A DNA stretch of 64,000 bases from Tragulus kanchil (GCA_022376925.1 JAIOJX010000005.1:13110501-13174500), one strand, 5' to 3'; shown: positions 44,866 through 56,757, counted from the first letter of the stretch. Numbers and translations are program-made. Notes: generated by a model not told the origin, from the sequence alone.

Positions 44866-45584
44866 GGTCATAGTGCGGACCTCTTCTGTGGGTCCAGAGG
44901 ATACAGCTGGGACCCTGGGTGAGAACACCTGGCCCGTGGCTTATTGGTGCTGCACCCTCTGTCCTTCTTCACCTAACATGTCTCATTCCCTTCTCCTGAC
45001 TGGCTGGCATTTTTTTCTTTCTTTCTTTCTTTTTTTTTTTTGCCTAGATAGCTTAGAACTCTGGGGCCCTTAATTATCCACAACACACCTTGGTCAATTT
45101 TGTGGCAAACATGGTATTTTCTGGGAACACATGCCCTTTTGCTCTCCAGTCCGCTTGGTAATTTTATTGCAAAATCAAACGAGCAGTTGCCTCTTATTTT
45201 TCATCCTAGAGATTTCTGTCCAAACACATCATTTATTGCCTTGTTTCCAAGATATATTTCACACTCTTCAATCTCAGAAATCTGAAATCTTGGAACATTT
45301 CTTGCAGAGAGTCCCAGGAGTACCTGTGGATGTTGCCACTGGAACTCTGCCCCCCTCCCCCCCACCATCTAGAGCCCTTCAAAGAAAACAGTGCTTCTTG
45401 CCTTAAAGGGACAGAGGACCTAGCCGTGGAAGTTGAGGGGAGGCCAGGGTGCCCTCATTCAAAAGCAAAACAAGTGAGTAACTGCTTTCAGCATGTGAGT
45501 ACAACAAGTACTGGCATTGTTACCATTTCAGGCGTTATAAAAATGTTTTCTTTTCATGATGGTGAAATGATGGTAGTGGTACAT
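44866..45584. other. Single-copy tract with CTTT run
   Basis: (TTTC)n plus T run at about 45010-45041. No gene or family recognised. Confidence 0.4.
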
Positions 45585-45595
45585 TATTAACTTCT

Positions 45596-45822
45596 GCATG
45601 CATGTGTGCGAAGTTCCTTCAGTCATGTCTGACACTGTGACCCCATGGCCTGTAGCCCTCCAGGCTCCTCTGTCCCTGGGGATTCTCTAGGCTAGAATAC
45701 TGGAGTGGGCTGCCATGCCCTCCTCCAGGTGATCTTCCCAACCCAGGAATGGAACCTGCGTCTCTTATGTCTCCTACACTGGCAGGCAGGGTCTTCACCA
45801 CTAGCGTCACCTGGGAAGCCCC
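45596..45822 (-). mobile_element. Bov-tA-type SINE with TSD
   Basis: CTTCAGTCATGTCTGACACT tail side and GCGTCACCTGGGAAGCCCC head. TATTAACTTCT flanks it at 45585-45595 and 45823-45833. Confidence 0.9.
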
Positions 45823-46269
45823 TATTAACTTCTATGAGCCCTTAAAACATTATTTTATGGTCTTGCATTTGTTGAATTATAAAGTCCTTTTACCTAGCAT
45901 CATATACCATTTGTTCAAGGACAGAAAGGACACTGAAGCTTTTCTGGTAACTTAGGCCACAGAATTATGTCCCATGGTTGGTTATGCATAAAACCAGGCA
46001 TATCACTCATGCATTCCTGCTCCACCACATCACAGTCCACCAAAGATGCACTGACAGTACAACTCTTTTGAAAGAACCTGTCCTCCACCTGTCTGTCCCG
46101 GCAGACTTAATTTCTTTTGATGATTCCTAAAGGGGCAGGTTGGCATTGCTTTTTGCATTTGTTTAAGCCAAAAGTAGAGTCTGTGTATATTTAGAAGACC
46201 AAATCATGGCCTTCTAAAATGTAAGAGCTATATAAAGTGAAATAAATAACTAAATTATTATTATTTTTA

Positions 46270-46395
46270 GACACTTTCCTGACAGTCCAGTGCTTAAGCA
46301 TCTAAGCTTCCACTACAGGGGGCTTAGGTTCAATCCCTGGTTGGGGACCTTCAATTCTGCACACCATGCAGTGTTAGCCCCCTCCCCTCCAAAAA
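46270..46395 (+). mobile_element. tRNA-derived SINE, old
   Basis: ACACTTTCCTGACAGTCCAG head and GGTTCAATCCCTGGTTGGGG B-box region; short degraded tail. Confidence 0.7.
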
Positions 46396-48013
46396 GTAAA
46401 GGAGTGTTTGCAGATAAGGCAACAGGTTCTCTTGCAGCTAATGCAATTCCCTGAAATTGCCCTGAAACCTGAAGAAGGGATTGAATAAAACTAGACCTGC
46501 TGACTGGCTCCCAGCCTGGAGGCATTTTGGTATTGGTGGCATCCAGAGACTGTCCCCAGACTGACGGTGTCTGTCCTTGCTCTTCCTTGGGCGGGAAGCA
46601 CCAAGAGGGGCGGGACGATGGCTTTTGTGGAGGGACAGCTGTGGAACACAGCAGAAGCTCGGAGGTGCCTCCCCTCCCGGTCTCCACACTTGAGGTCTCC
46701 TCCTCTCTTATCTGAGCATCTCAGGATGTTACTTCTGCCCAACCGCCACCTTCTCCCTCCGGTACCGGGGGCCCTCCGGGAGGAGCGCAGGCACACATGC
46801 CAAGGGGGCACTTCTGTGACCTCCATACCTGAGTACTGGCTACGAAAAGCAAACCACAACTCACACAGTCTAACAGAGGACAATGTCAGAAACGCATGTC
46901 GGCATAGAATTCAGCTGACTGTCACAAACCTCTGGTTTTCTTTTTGAACTTAGGTTTCCTAATTTTCTTGTAATTTTTTTCCCCAAGTGCTTCAAAGTAT
47001 TTATTTTCAAAGCATGTTCAATTCATTTATTTTCCAAAATAATGGGAGGGACTTGCCATACGAGCAATAAAAAATGTTTTCTGAAAATGAGTAATTCTGT
47101 ACAGTTTCTAGGACAACCAGAAGGATAAAATAAAATGATCAAAGAACAGCTGGGAAAATGGAATTTCTGTAATTCTAGGAAGAGCCAGTGATTTTAAAAA
47201 TTGTAAGTTAGGAAACTGGTATTTGGCATTTGAGACCTCAGTAATTCAGGTCACATTCAAACAAGTGCCCCGGGCAATTTATCGTTTCCATTGCAACACT
47301 GAGAAGGGTCCTGCAAGCCTGCAATGGAATGCTCCTGAAACAGAACGTCACAGCCTCTTTTCTCGAGCTTAATTCACTGAGATAACAGGCTGTGTCAGAA
47401 TTTATGTATAATCTACTCTCTCTCGGGAGGTATGTTAGAGAATTGCCATGGGAATCACACTTAAAATGTCCTTCCTGAGGTAGTATAAGAAAATAATTAT
47501 TTGTGCTATTTTGCAAGCAGGATTCTTTAAAAAAAAAAAAAAAACATGAACACAATAATTAAACAGGATATGCAGAAGGTTATAGAGCTAATTTTTGAAA
47601 ACTGCTGAGTTATCATCAGATTTTAGCAGGCAAACAAAAGGTATGAGTGTCTGGTCACCACATCGGAGACTTTAAACTCACACAATGAGACATGTAACTA
47701 TATCTCAGCAAAGCCGGGAAAAGGCGCTTATTGAAATGAGAATCCCGTATCATATTTAGAGATATATTTCGTGGTCAAACCAAGTACCCACTGTACTGGA
47801 GAGGCTCAGCAGAGTACAGGCAGAAACTGGCCGTATGATTGTCTACCTCGGCCTCTTTCAGTGGTTTTCCTCAGCTGACTCTTCCCTCCTCCTGAATACA
47901 ATCTTGGGCGAGTCCTAGAACTTCCCCAGCGCTTTTCATAGCCATGCAAAGTACACTGGTTCTGTTCTGGAAAGAAATCCGGTTCCTGCAAAGTGCCACA
48001 GAATGAAGCTCCT
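46396..48013. other. Longest repeat-poor tract
   Basis: About 1.6 kb with no recognised repeat except an A run at 47528-47545. 46970-47480 is even in composition and looks like candidate conserved non-coding DNA. Frames of 124-130 codons at 46313-46947 overlap on both strands with no domain. Confidence 0.35.
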
Positions 48014-48144
48014 GTTCCACCAGGACCTGCTCCGGGTCCGAAGGCAACGGGCATGGGGCGGGGGGTGACCAGCTGCTCCCTGTCCATGCTCTCCTCCTCA
48101 TGCCCCGTCACCAGGCCGTATCTGGCTTCTCCTGGTCTGCAGGT

Positions 48145-48168
48145 TGGAGGAGGAGGAGGAGGAGGAGT
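48145..48168. repeat. (GGA)n microsatellite
   Basis: About eight GGA/GAG units; the complement reads as poly-serine in an open frame but is a simple repeat. Second copy at 49213-49236. Confidence 0.92.
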
Positions 48169-48719
48169 TAGCCGCAGAGGGGCTCATGTTTGCCTCATAC
48201 GGTTGGAGTGTGATGCTGGGTCCCTGGGTGGCTCGGAATCCAAATGCTGATTTCCCTCCTGTGGGTAGCTGAGCTGTCTTTGAGGGGTCCTTCCATCTCC
48301 AGGAATCCCTCTCCTTTGCCTTCTCTGCTGGCAGCTGATGAATGGCCCTCAATCCCCACTTTCTGCAGGCACCCTCTCTCTGGTGGTCACCTGGCCCCTC
48401 CAGGCAGCCTCCTTGGATGGGGTCCTCTCCAGGCGATCCTCTCGGCTTCCTGCTGCAGGGGTCATCTCTGCCTCCTGGGGTCTCAGCCATCCTGGGCTTT
48501 CCCGTTTTTAAATGCTGGCCATTCAGACGTTAGCCACCTCCCCTCCCAGGCAGGCATCAAGTGCTTGATGTCCCATTTTTCTCCAATTCCAGGGACTGAA
48601 ACAAGCTCTCAGAGTGCTTCACTCAAAGGTCTCTCATACCAGCAGTGCACTCTCAAATGGCTCAGGGAAAAAGGTTTTGTATTATGCCGGTAATTTTTCT
48701 GCACATTTGAAATTGTTCC

Positions 48720-49000
48720 AAAACTTAAGAAGAATCATGTATATATAATACATGCATAAATACATATTCTAAAACTATAATAAAACTATATACCATATAT
48801 ACAGCCTATAACCTGACTTTTCACTTAATAGTTTTCCATTAACTATACTAATATATGCAATATGTATAATCATTTTAAAGAATATACAGTTCATTGTACA
48901 GTAAATTAATACCATAATTTAACTAAGCTTCTCTTCTTGTATTTTTAGGTCATTTATATTCTGTTAATATAATAAACTGTGCTACAATAAAAAGTAGATT
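48720..49000 (-). mobile_element. Probable L1-type AT-rich remnant
   Basis: CTTCTTGTATTTTTAGGTCA and AATAAACTGTGCTACAATAA resemble the reverse complement of old L1 3' sequence. Repeated at 49788-50068. Confidence 0.4.
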
Positions 49001-50141
49001 TGGACAAAGATACCGTTGTTGCACATAATGAAATTCAGGGTCTGGTTTCTCTGCAAATTTGCATAAAAACTGTAGATTGGAGTACGTTCCACCAGGACCT
49101 GCTCCGGGTCCAGGCAACGGGCATGGGGCGGGGTGACCAGCTGCTCCCTGTCCATGCTCTCCTCCTCATGCCCCGTCACCAGGCCGTATCTGGCTTCTCC
49201 TGGTCTGCAGGTTGGAGGAGGAGGAGGAGGAGGAGTTAGCCGCAGAGGGGCTCATGTTTGCCTCATACGGTTGGAGTGTGATGCTGGGTCCCTGGGTGGC
49301 TCGGAATCCAAATGCTGATTTCCCTCCTGTGGGTAGCTGAGCTGTCTTTGAGGGGTCCTTCCATCTCCAGGAATCCCTCTCCTTTGCCTTCTCTGCTGGC
49401 AGCTGATGAATGGCCCTCAATCCCCACTTTCTGCAGGCACCCTCTCTCTGGTGGTCACCTGGCCCCTCCAGGCAGCCTCCTTGGATGGGGTCCTCTCCAG
49501 GCGATCCTCTCGGCTTCCTGCTGCAGGGGTCATCTCTGCCTCCTGGGATCTCAGCCATCCTGGGCTTTCCCGTTTTTAAATGCTGGCCATTCAGACGTTA
49601 GCCACCTCCCCTCCCAGGCAGGCATCAAGTGCTTGATGTCCCATTTTTCTCCAATTCCAGGGACTGAAACAAGCTCTCAGAGTGCTTCACTCAAAGGTCT
49701 CTCATACCAGCAGTGCACTCTCAAATGGCTCAGGGAAAAAGGTTTTGTATTATGCCGGTAATTTTTCTGCACATTTGAAATTGTTCCAAAACTTAAGAAG
49801 AATCATGTATATATAATACATGCATAAATACATATTCTAAAACTATAATAAAACTATATACCATATATACAGCCTATAACCTGACTTTTCACTTAATAGT
49901 TTTCCATTAACTATACTAATATATGCAATATGTATAATCATTTTAAAGAATATACAGTTCATTGTACAGTAAATTAATACCATAATTTAACTAAGCTTCT
50001 CTTCTTGTATTTTTAGGTCATTTATATTCTGTTAATATAATAAACTGTGCTACAATAAAAAGTAGATTTGGACAAAGATACCGTTGTTGCACATAATGAA
50101 ATTCAGGGGTCTGGTTTCTCTGCAAATTTGCTAAACTGTAA

Positions 50142-50636
50142 GGAGGCTCTTAGCTTACTGTCTGTTATGGACTATTACTCTATCCATGAACGCAAGAAAG
50201 GATTGATTGTTCCCTTTGATTGATTGCTCGAGAGTTCTTTCTGACGAGGCTCACTAACCTTGGAGGTGACATCTCGGTGTTGTGGATTTTCTCCCCCTTA
50301 AAAATCTAAAGCAAAATTCCTTTCAACAGTGTCAGAGTGTATTAGATCCAGAATACAATCGTTCGTTCACAATCAGTATGCTCTCAATGCCACTGCGTGA
50401 GAACAAGGAGGCACAAGTGATGAAGGAAGTGGGACATGACTGGATATTCAGCGTCTCTCTATGACTGTGTTAAAAGAAGCAAGTGGACTGGCCAGGCCTT
50501 TCAAAATATACTGTTTAATATTTCAGTAGAAGTCTGCCAGACGCTTGTATGCAGTGCCTGGACGCTGGGCCCCAAATGTGCTGATGGTGATGATAACAAT
50601 ACTCAAACATTTATATGGTGGCTTATGGATTTCATG
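50142..50636. other. Single-copy tract, nothing recognised
   Basis: No gene or repeat family is supported. Confidence 0.4.
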
Positions 50637-50853
50637 GGCTTCCCTGGTAGCTCACGTGCTAAAGAATCGGCCTACGATGCAGGAGCCCCAGGTTTGATCC
50701 CTGGGTCAGGAAGATCCCTTGCAGAAGGGAAAGGCTACCCTCTCCGGTATTCTTGCCTGGAGAATCCTCTTCATGGACAGAGGAACCTGGTGGGCGATAG
50801 CCCCTGGGGTCGAAAAGAGTTGGACCCAACTGAGCCACAAACACGTTCACACG
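50637..50853 (+). mobile_element. Bov-tA-type SINE with perfect TSD
   Basis: Head GGCTTCCCTGGTAGCTCACG; tail TACCCTCTCCGGTATTCTTG. TATGGATTTCATG is identical at 50624-50636 and 50854-50866. Confidence 0.92.
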
Positions 50854-51039
50854 TATGGATTTCATGATCTCATCTCATCCAAGCTCCCTCAGAGGTGATA
50901 AGGCAAGATACTGACATCCTCATGCCATTGATCACGGGAGGGAGAGTGGGACTTGAACTTGTACTCCAAGTCGCAGTGAGAGAGAGCTGGGACAGGTTTC
51001 TCGCTCTCTGCCCCATGTTCCGGGGCATTCTGTGCTCCC

Positions 51040-51720
51040 GCTCACAAACCACCTCCCCTCAACTTTCCATCAGGTACTGCCATCTGCCCAACCGTTCAAC
51101 AGACTGTTTCTTTTGTTTGTTCGTTTTTAAATCACCTCTCACATCCTATTTACTCTCAGGTCCTGGCCATCCTACTTCCAAACAACATCCCAAATCTGCT
51201 CTGTTCTCTCCACCTCCTCTGCAGGCATCCCTGTCCACATCAGCGGCGTCTCTCACCCGGAAGAGAGCGACAGCTGACCCCCTGGCCTCTGCTTCCTTGT
51301 CTACATTCCATGGTCTGTTCTCCACACAGCAGCCGGGGGCGGGGAGGGGGGAGGGGTTTCCTAAACACACACATCAGATTCTGCTCCTTCCCTGCTCAAA
51401 AAATTTTCATTTCTCTCTGAATAAACTTCTGGAGTAAGTCTTCACCTTGCCTGCTACGCGTAAAACCCCACATCCCCTGATTTCTGTCTGTCTCTGCCTT
51501 TGCCCACCCCCATCTCATCTCCTCTTCCAGCTCCCTCCATTTTCCCCACCTCCCCTGGGCTCCCCGTGACCTGGCCACGCTCAGCCGCTCTGCTACGGGG
51601 ACACATGCAGCGCGCTCCTGTTTCACCGCCTGGAGCGCTCTGGCCCCAGACCCTGCCCCTCTGTCAGCTGCCCTTTGTGGTCACCACAGCACCGCCTTTG
51701 CTGGCTTATTGTCTACCCTG
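51040..51720 (+). mobile_element. Probable L2 LINE fragment
   Basis: TCTGCTCCTTCCCTGCTCAA, GAGTAAGTCTTCACCTTGCC and the CCTGGAGCGCTCTGGCC stretch are diverged L2 wording. A 180-codon frame from 50895 runs into it and is not a gene. Confidence 0.5.
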
Positions 51721-51819
51721 ATTCACTAAATATGAACGGTCCTGCGTATGTAACAAGCATTATATTAATTACTACAAGCTTGCTTTTGTGCTAAGGGTTT
51801 TAGCAAGTACTTAACGTTC

Positions 51820-51949
51820 GCAGAAGGAAAGGCTACCCTCTCCGGTATTCTTGCCTGGAGAATCCTCTTCATGGACAGAGGAACCTGGTGGGCGATAGCC
51901 CTGGGGTCGAAAGAGTTGGACACAACTGAGCCACAAACACGTTCACACG
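51820..51949 (+). mobile_element. SINE 3' half (duplicated)
   Basis: Partial repeat of 50637-50853 and its right target-site duplication through duplication O. Confidence 0.9.
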
Positions 51950-52135
51950 TATGGATTTCATGATCTCATCTCATCCAAGCTCCCTCAGAGGTGATAAGGC
52001 AAGATACTGACATCCTCATGCCATTGATCACGGGAGGGAGAGTGGGACTTGAACTTGTACTCCAAGTCGCAGTGAGAGAGAGCTGGGACAGGTTTCTCGC
52101 TCTCTGCCCCATGTTCCGGGGCATTCTGTGCTCCC

Positions 52136-52816
52136 GCCCACAAACCACCTCCCCTCAACTTTCCATCAGGTACTGCCATCTGCCCAACCGTTCAACAGAC
52201 TGTTTCTTTTGTTTGTTCGTTTTTAAATCACCTCTCACATCCTATTTACTCTCAGGTCCTGGCCATCCTACTTCCAAACAACATCCCAAATCTGCTCTGT
52301 TCTCTCCACCTCCTCTGCAGGCATCCCTGTCCACATCAGCGGCGTCTCTCACCCGGAAGAGAGCGACAGCTGACCCCCTGGCCTCTGCTTCCTTGTCTAC
52401 ATTCCATGGTCTGTTCTCCACACAGCAGCCGGGGGCGGGGAGGGGGGAGGGGTTTCCTAAACACACACATCAGATTCTGCTCCTTCCCTGCTCAAAAAAT
52501 TTTCATTTCTCTCTGAATAAACTTCTGGAGTAAGTCTTCACCTTGCCTGCTACGCGTAAAACCCCACATCCCCTGATTTCTGTCTGTCTCTGCCTTTGCC
52601 CACCCCCATCTCATCTCCTCTTCCAGCTCCCTCCATTTTCCCCACCTCCCCTGGGCTCCCCGTGACCTGGCCACGCTCAGCCGCTCTGCTACGGGGACAC
52701 ATGCAGCGCGCTCCTGTTTCACCGCCTGGAGCGCTCTGGCCCCAGACCCTGCCCCTCTGTCAGCTGCCCTTTGTGGTCACCACAGCACCGCCTTTGCTGG
52801 CTTATTGTCTACCCTG
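52136..52816 (+). mobile_element. Probable L2 fragment, second copy
   Basis: Repeat of 51040-51720 through duplication O. Confidence 0.5.
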
Positions 52817-52869
52817 ATTCACTAAATATGAACGGTCCTGCGTATGTAACAAGCATTATATTAATTACT

Positions 52870-53065
52870 ACAAGCTTGCTTTTGTGCTAAGGGTTTTAGC
52901 AGTATTAACTCATTTAATCCTCGTGATGACCTTTATTCACGTTTCTTAGATGAGAAAATGGATGCTCCTAAGCCCAAAACCAAGGCTTGAATCGAAGCAG
53001 TTTGACCTGAGAGTCCTTGCTCCTAGATGGGGGTCTTGTCCATCGTGTGTGACCCTGAAGGCCCA
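52870..53065 (-). mobile_element. MIR SINE
   Basis: GTATTAACTCATTTAATCCT, CTTAGATGAGAAAATGGATG and a CGAAGCAGTTTGACC stretch are reverse-complement MIR. Confidence 0.7.
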
Positions 53066-53579
53066 CCACAGATTGGCCCCTGACTCAGGCAGGCACTCCA
53101 TAAGATATTTGTCAAATGACAGTGATTTAATGGTTTTCAAGGAGGCCCTGACACTGCATGTCCACGAGCCTGTCCTGAGTAAACCCCCTTTATCTGTGGA
53201 ACTGGATTAGTTCACACTTTCTGAGTTATTTCAACATCAGCTTCCGCCAGGGTAATGTTTGAAACTAAAGTTATCATCTACCTGAAATCTAACAATGATA
53301 ACTAACATTTACTTGGGGATGTATAATTCCTATAGTGCTTTATACACACATCATCTCATTAACAGTGATCAAAAAAAAAAAAAAATCCCACCATTCCAAA
53401 CCCCTTCCAGAGATTAGATGAGACTGAAGCAGTCTTTGGCATTAGCTCAGAGCAGTTAATCTAATAGCTTTTCACCTGCAGTTAAATTCAGACAAGAGCA
53501 ACCATGTGCTATGAATTTGCCTGTGTCAGCAACGTCCCCAGGGAATAGTCATCAGCATTAGTACGATTAATTTTGGGTT
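53066..53579. other. Single-copy tract, nothing recognised
   Basis: A run at 53369-53384. A second MIR-like word (ACTAACATTTACTTGGGGAT, CACATCATCTCATTAAC) lies at 53298-53365. No gene is supported. Confidence 0.4.
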
Positions 53580-53670
53580 GGCAGAGTTAGATCATACTGA
53601 GATTATCTAGTTATGAGTGGGAAAAAAAAGATAAGAGGAGTTAGATATGGCAGGACCAGATAGAGCCATC

Positions 53671-53872
53671 TTTATTTATTTTTTTCAGTTTTTATTGATT
53701 ACCTTCATTTATTTTTTAATTGGAGGAAAACTGATTTACAATGTTGTGTAGGTTTCTGTCATACAACAATGCAAATCAGCCACAATTACACGTATATCCC
53801 CTCCCTCCTGAGTCTCCCTTCCTTTCCCCATCCCACCCCTCTAGGTCATCACAGAGCATGCCAAGCTGGAGA
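53671..53872 (-). mobile_element. L1 3' fragment
   Basis: TTTTTTAATTGGAGGAAAAC, TTACAATGTTGTGTAGGTTT and ATCCCCTCCCTCCTGAGTCT are reverse-complement ruminant L1 3' wording. Confidence 0.75.
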
Positions 53873-54017
53873 GCCGTAATTATCAACTATTGAGATTTTT
53901 AAAAATCACCTCTTGTCTTTGTACATTTCCCTTCTTGGTTTCCCACTTCCATTACTACATTACCACGCACCAGTCCTGATCATTCCCCTCTTTCTTTTAT
54001 GTCCTCTCCTAGTTAGC

Positions 54018-54218
54018 ATATCCTCTGGCTCAGAAAGTAAAGAATCTGCTTGCAATGCAGGAGACCCAGGTTCAATCCCTGGGTTGGGAAGATCCCCTGG
54101 AGAAGGAAATGGCAACCCACTCCAGTGTTCTTGCCTGGAGAATTTCATGGACAGAGGAGTCTGGCGGATTACAGTCCATGGGGTCACAAGAGTCAGACAC
54201 GACTGAGCAACTAACCGT
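54018..54218 (+). mobile_element. Bov-tA-type SINE
   Basis: CTCTGGCTCAGAAAGTAAAG head, CAGGTTCAATCCCTGGGTTG; tail GTCAGACACGACTGAGCAAC, followed by a TTC run (54220-54241). Confidence 0.9.
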
Positions 54219-54449
54219 TTCTTTCTTCTTCTTCTTCTTTTTAATCATTTTCCTGACCATTTCGAGGTGCATCCTGCTTTTAAAATTTACCTTTCCTGTG
54301 TCTCATTACCTTGCGGCTCCACAAGTCCTGGTGATGGTCGTCTCTAGACTTTACAAGAAAGTCATTTTCTCCTTGGTCACTTCAGTCCGTGGTCCTTTCA
54401 TTTTTGCATGATTGTCATCTCCTTCACTGGGTCACAGGCAACAGAAGGC

Positions 54450-54669
54450 TAGTCTGGGACAGTGTTAAGAGTATGGGCTTTGAGGCAAGCTGCCTTGGTT
54501 CATCCTTGCTCTGCCACCTACTACAAGTGCAAGCTTTTGCAAAGCACTTCATCTTCCTGCACAACCATTTCTTCTTCCATAAAATGGGAATAATATAGCA
54601 CCTGTGTGAGAGGGTTGCCATGTAGGCTGTATTACTATTATGCTTACAAAGGACTCAGAACATTGCCCA
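54450..54669 (+). mobile_element. MIR SINE (cut at the join)
   Basis: Sense MIR: TTAAGAGTATGGGCTTTGAG, TTGCTCTGCCACCTACTACA, ATAAAATGGGAATAATA. It ends at the duplication join; the complete form is at 55560. Confidence 0.8.
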
Positions 54670-54773
54670 ATATAGCACCAGTGGCAGAGTTAGATCATAC
54701 TGAGATTATCTAGTTATGAGTGGGAAAAAAAAGATAAGAGGAGTTAGATATGGCAGGACCAGATAGAGCCATC

Positions 54774-54975
54774 TTTATTTATTTTTTTCAGTTTTTATTG
54801 ATTACCTTCATTTATTTTTTAATTGGAGGAAAATTGATTTACAATGTTGTGTAGGTTTCTGTCATACAACAATGCAAATCAGCCACAATTACACGTATAT
54901 CCCCTCCCTCCTGAGTCTCCCTTCCTTTCCCCATCCCACCCCTCTAGGTCATCACAGAGCATGCCAAGCTGGAGA
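54774..54975 (-). mobile_element. L1 3' fragment, second copy
   Basis: Repeat of 53671-53872 through duplication P. Confidence 0.75.
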
Positions 54976-55120
54976 GCCGTAATTATCAACTATTGAGATT
55001 TTTAAAAATCACCTCTTGTCTTTGTACATTTCCCTTCTTGGTTTCCCACTTCCATTACTACATTACCACGCACCAGTCCTGATCATTCCCCTCTTTCTTT
55101 TATGTCCTCTCCTAGTTAGC

Positions 55121-55321
55121 ATATCCTCTGGCTCAGAAAGTAAAGAATCTGCTTGCAATGCAGGAGACCCAGGTTCAATCCCTGGGTTGGGAAGATCCCC
55201 TGGAGAAGGAAATGGCAACCCACTCCAGTGTTCTTGCCTGGAGAATTTCATGGACAGAGGAGTCTGGCGGATTACAGTCCATGGGGTCACAAGAGTCAGA
55301 CACGACTGAGCAACTAACCGT
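55121..55321 (+). mobile_element. Bov-tA-type SINE, second copy
   Basis: Repeat of 54018-54218 through duplication P. Confidence 0.9.
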
Positions 55322-55559
55322 TTCTTTCTTCTTCTTCTTCTTTTTAATCATTTTCCTGACCATTTCGAGGTGCATCCTGCTTTTAAAATTTACCTTTCCT
55401 GTGTCTCATTACCTTGCGGCTCCACTACATGAGTAACTAGTCCTGGTGATGGTCGTCTCTAGACTTTACAAGAAAGTCATTTTCTCCTTGGTCACTTCAG
55501 TCCGTGGTCCTTTCATTTTTGCATGATTGTCATCTCCTTCACTGGGTCACAGGCAACAG

Positions 55560-55862
55560 AAGGCTAGTCTGGGACAGTGTTAAGAGTATGGGCTTTGAGG
55601 CAAGCTGCCTTGGTTCAGATCCTTGCTCTGCCACCTACTACAAGTGCAAGCTTTTGCAAAGCACTTCATCTTCCTGCACAACCATTTCTTCTTCCATAAA
55701 ATGGGAATAATATAGCACCTGTGTGAGAGGGTTGCCATGTAGGCTGTATTACTATTATGCTTACAAAGGACTCAGAACATTGCCCAGCCCAGTGGAAATA
55801 GTGCCAAGTTTTCTACTCACCACGGTTCACACATACATAAGAAGCACTCAATAAATGTGTGC
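55560..55862 (+). mobile_element. MIR SINE, full 3' end
   Basis: Same MIR as 54450, here complete to AAGCACTCAATAAATGTGTG. Confidence 0.8.
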
Positions 55863-56046
55863 TGGGTCCAATCTCATTGGTTTTCCTAATTACAAGTCTC
55901 ATTACAAGATTACATTACAATGATGATTACAATCTTCATTACAAGATTAGTGTTTGTCCTAAATAGTACTACACCACCAACTCCTTACAAACATTTTTAA
56001 AAATGTATAAACGAATAATAATTTTGCCATAATAAAAATAAAGCAT

Positions 56047-56292
56047 GGGGGCTCCCCTGGTGGCCCAGTGGGTAAGGACACCGCCTTGCAGTGCAAGGGG
56101 TGCTGGTTTGATCCCTGGCCTGGGAAGATCCCATGTGCCGCAGAGCAGCTGGACCGATGTATCCAACTACCGAGCCGGAGCTCTGAAGCGACAGAGGCCA
56201 CTGCACTGGGAGGCCCACACAGACCAAAAGAACAAAGATAAATAAATGAAAGAGCAATAGAAGTGACCAAAATAAATATAAATAAATAAATA
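56047..56292 (+). mobile_element. CHR-like SINE with hairpin deleted
   Basis: Head CTCCCCTGGTGGCCCAGTGG and GGTTTGATCCCTGGCCTGGG, short-tail type ending in an AAATAAATAAATAAA run. About 30 bp between two GCTCTG words of the body are missing (at about 56187), removing the GCGCATGCGC hairpin. Flanked by AAAGCATG and AAAACATG. Confidence 0.88.
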
Positions 56293-56474
56293 AAACATGA
56301 TCTGAAATTGATAACTGAGCTTGTTTTCAGAGAGAGAGAGAAAAAAAAAAATTGAAGGCTCTTCAAGCTGGGGAGGGTTGTAAGTCAATGTCCACATCCA
56401 AACATGATCCATTGCCTTGAAGGTTGTCAGGTATGGTGGCAAGATTTGATGTTCAGATCAAAAATAGACCCAGA

Positions 56475-56757
56475 GGGCTTCCCTGGTGGTCCAGTGGGTA
56501 AGGACATCGCCTTGCAGTGCAAGGGGTGCTGGTTCGATCCCTCCCTGGCCTGGGAAGATCCCACATGCCACGGAGCGGCTGGACCGGTGTGTCCAATTAC
56601 CGAGCCGGAGCTCTGGAGCGCGTGCGCCCAGAGCTGGTGCTCTGAGGCGTCAGAGGCCACCGCGATGGGAGGCCTACATGAGCCAAAGAACAAAGATGGA
56701 TGAAAATAGCCAAAGAAGGACCAATAGCAGTGGCCGAGGGAAGAAAAAAAAAAAAAA
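56475..56757 (+). mobile_element. CHR-like SINE, short-tail type
   Basis: Head GGCTTCCCTGGTGGTCCAGT; a 4-base CCCT duplication after the B box; body with GAGCGCGTGCGCCCAGAGC; tail GACCAATAGCAGTGGCCGAG and A run. Flanks GACCCAGA and GGCCCAGA. Confidence 0.9.

Larger units (their letters stand above)
48014..50141. repeat. Duplication N, period about 1068
   Basis: Copy 1 is 48014-49074 and copy 2 is 49086-50141. Copy 2 starts with two short losses (GTCCGAAGGC to GTCCAGGC; GGGGGG to GGGG). One interior G/A near 48480 and 49548. Confidence 0.96.
50721..52910. repeat. Duplication O, period about 1096
   Basis: Copy 1 is about 50721-51814 and copy 2 about 51820-52910. Small losses at the start of copy 2 (GGGAAAGG to GGAAAGG; CCCCTGG to CCCTGG; CGAAAAG to CGAAAG). 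One interior T/C near 51042 and 52138. The left breakpoint lies inside a SINE. Confidence 0.96.
53580..55786. repeat. Duplication P, period 1103
   Basis: Copy 1 is 53580-54669 and copy 2 is 54683-55786, filler 54670-54682. Copy 1 lacks 12 bp present in copy 2 (TACATGAGTAAC near 55427) and 2 bp near 54503; one interior C/T near 53731 and 54834. Confidence 0.96.

Noticed and set aside
48098..48490. Poly-serine protein from the (GGA)n tract
   Set aside because: The serine run is the complement of a simple repeat; the frame has no domain and is copied by duplication N.
50895..51437. 180-codon frame seen twice
   Set aside because: It lies in unclassified plus L2-like DNA and is doubled only because duplication O copies the DNA.
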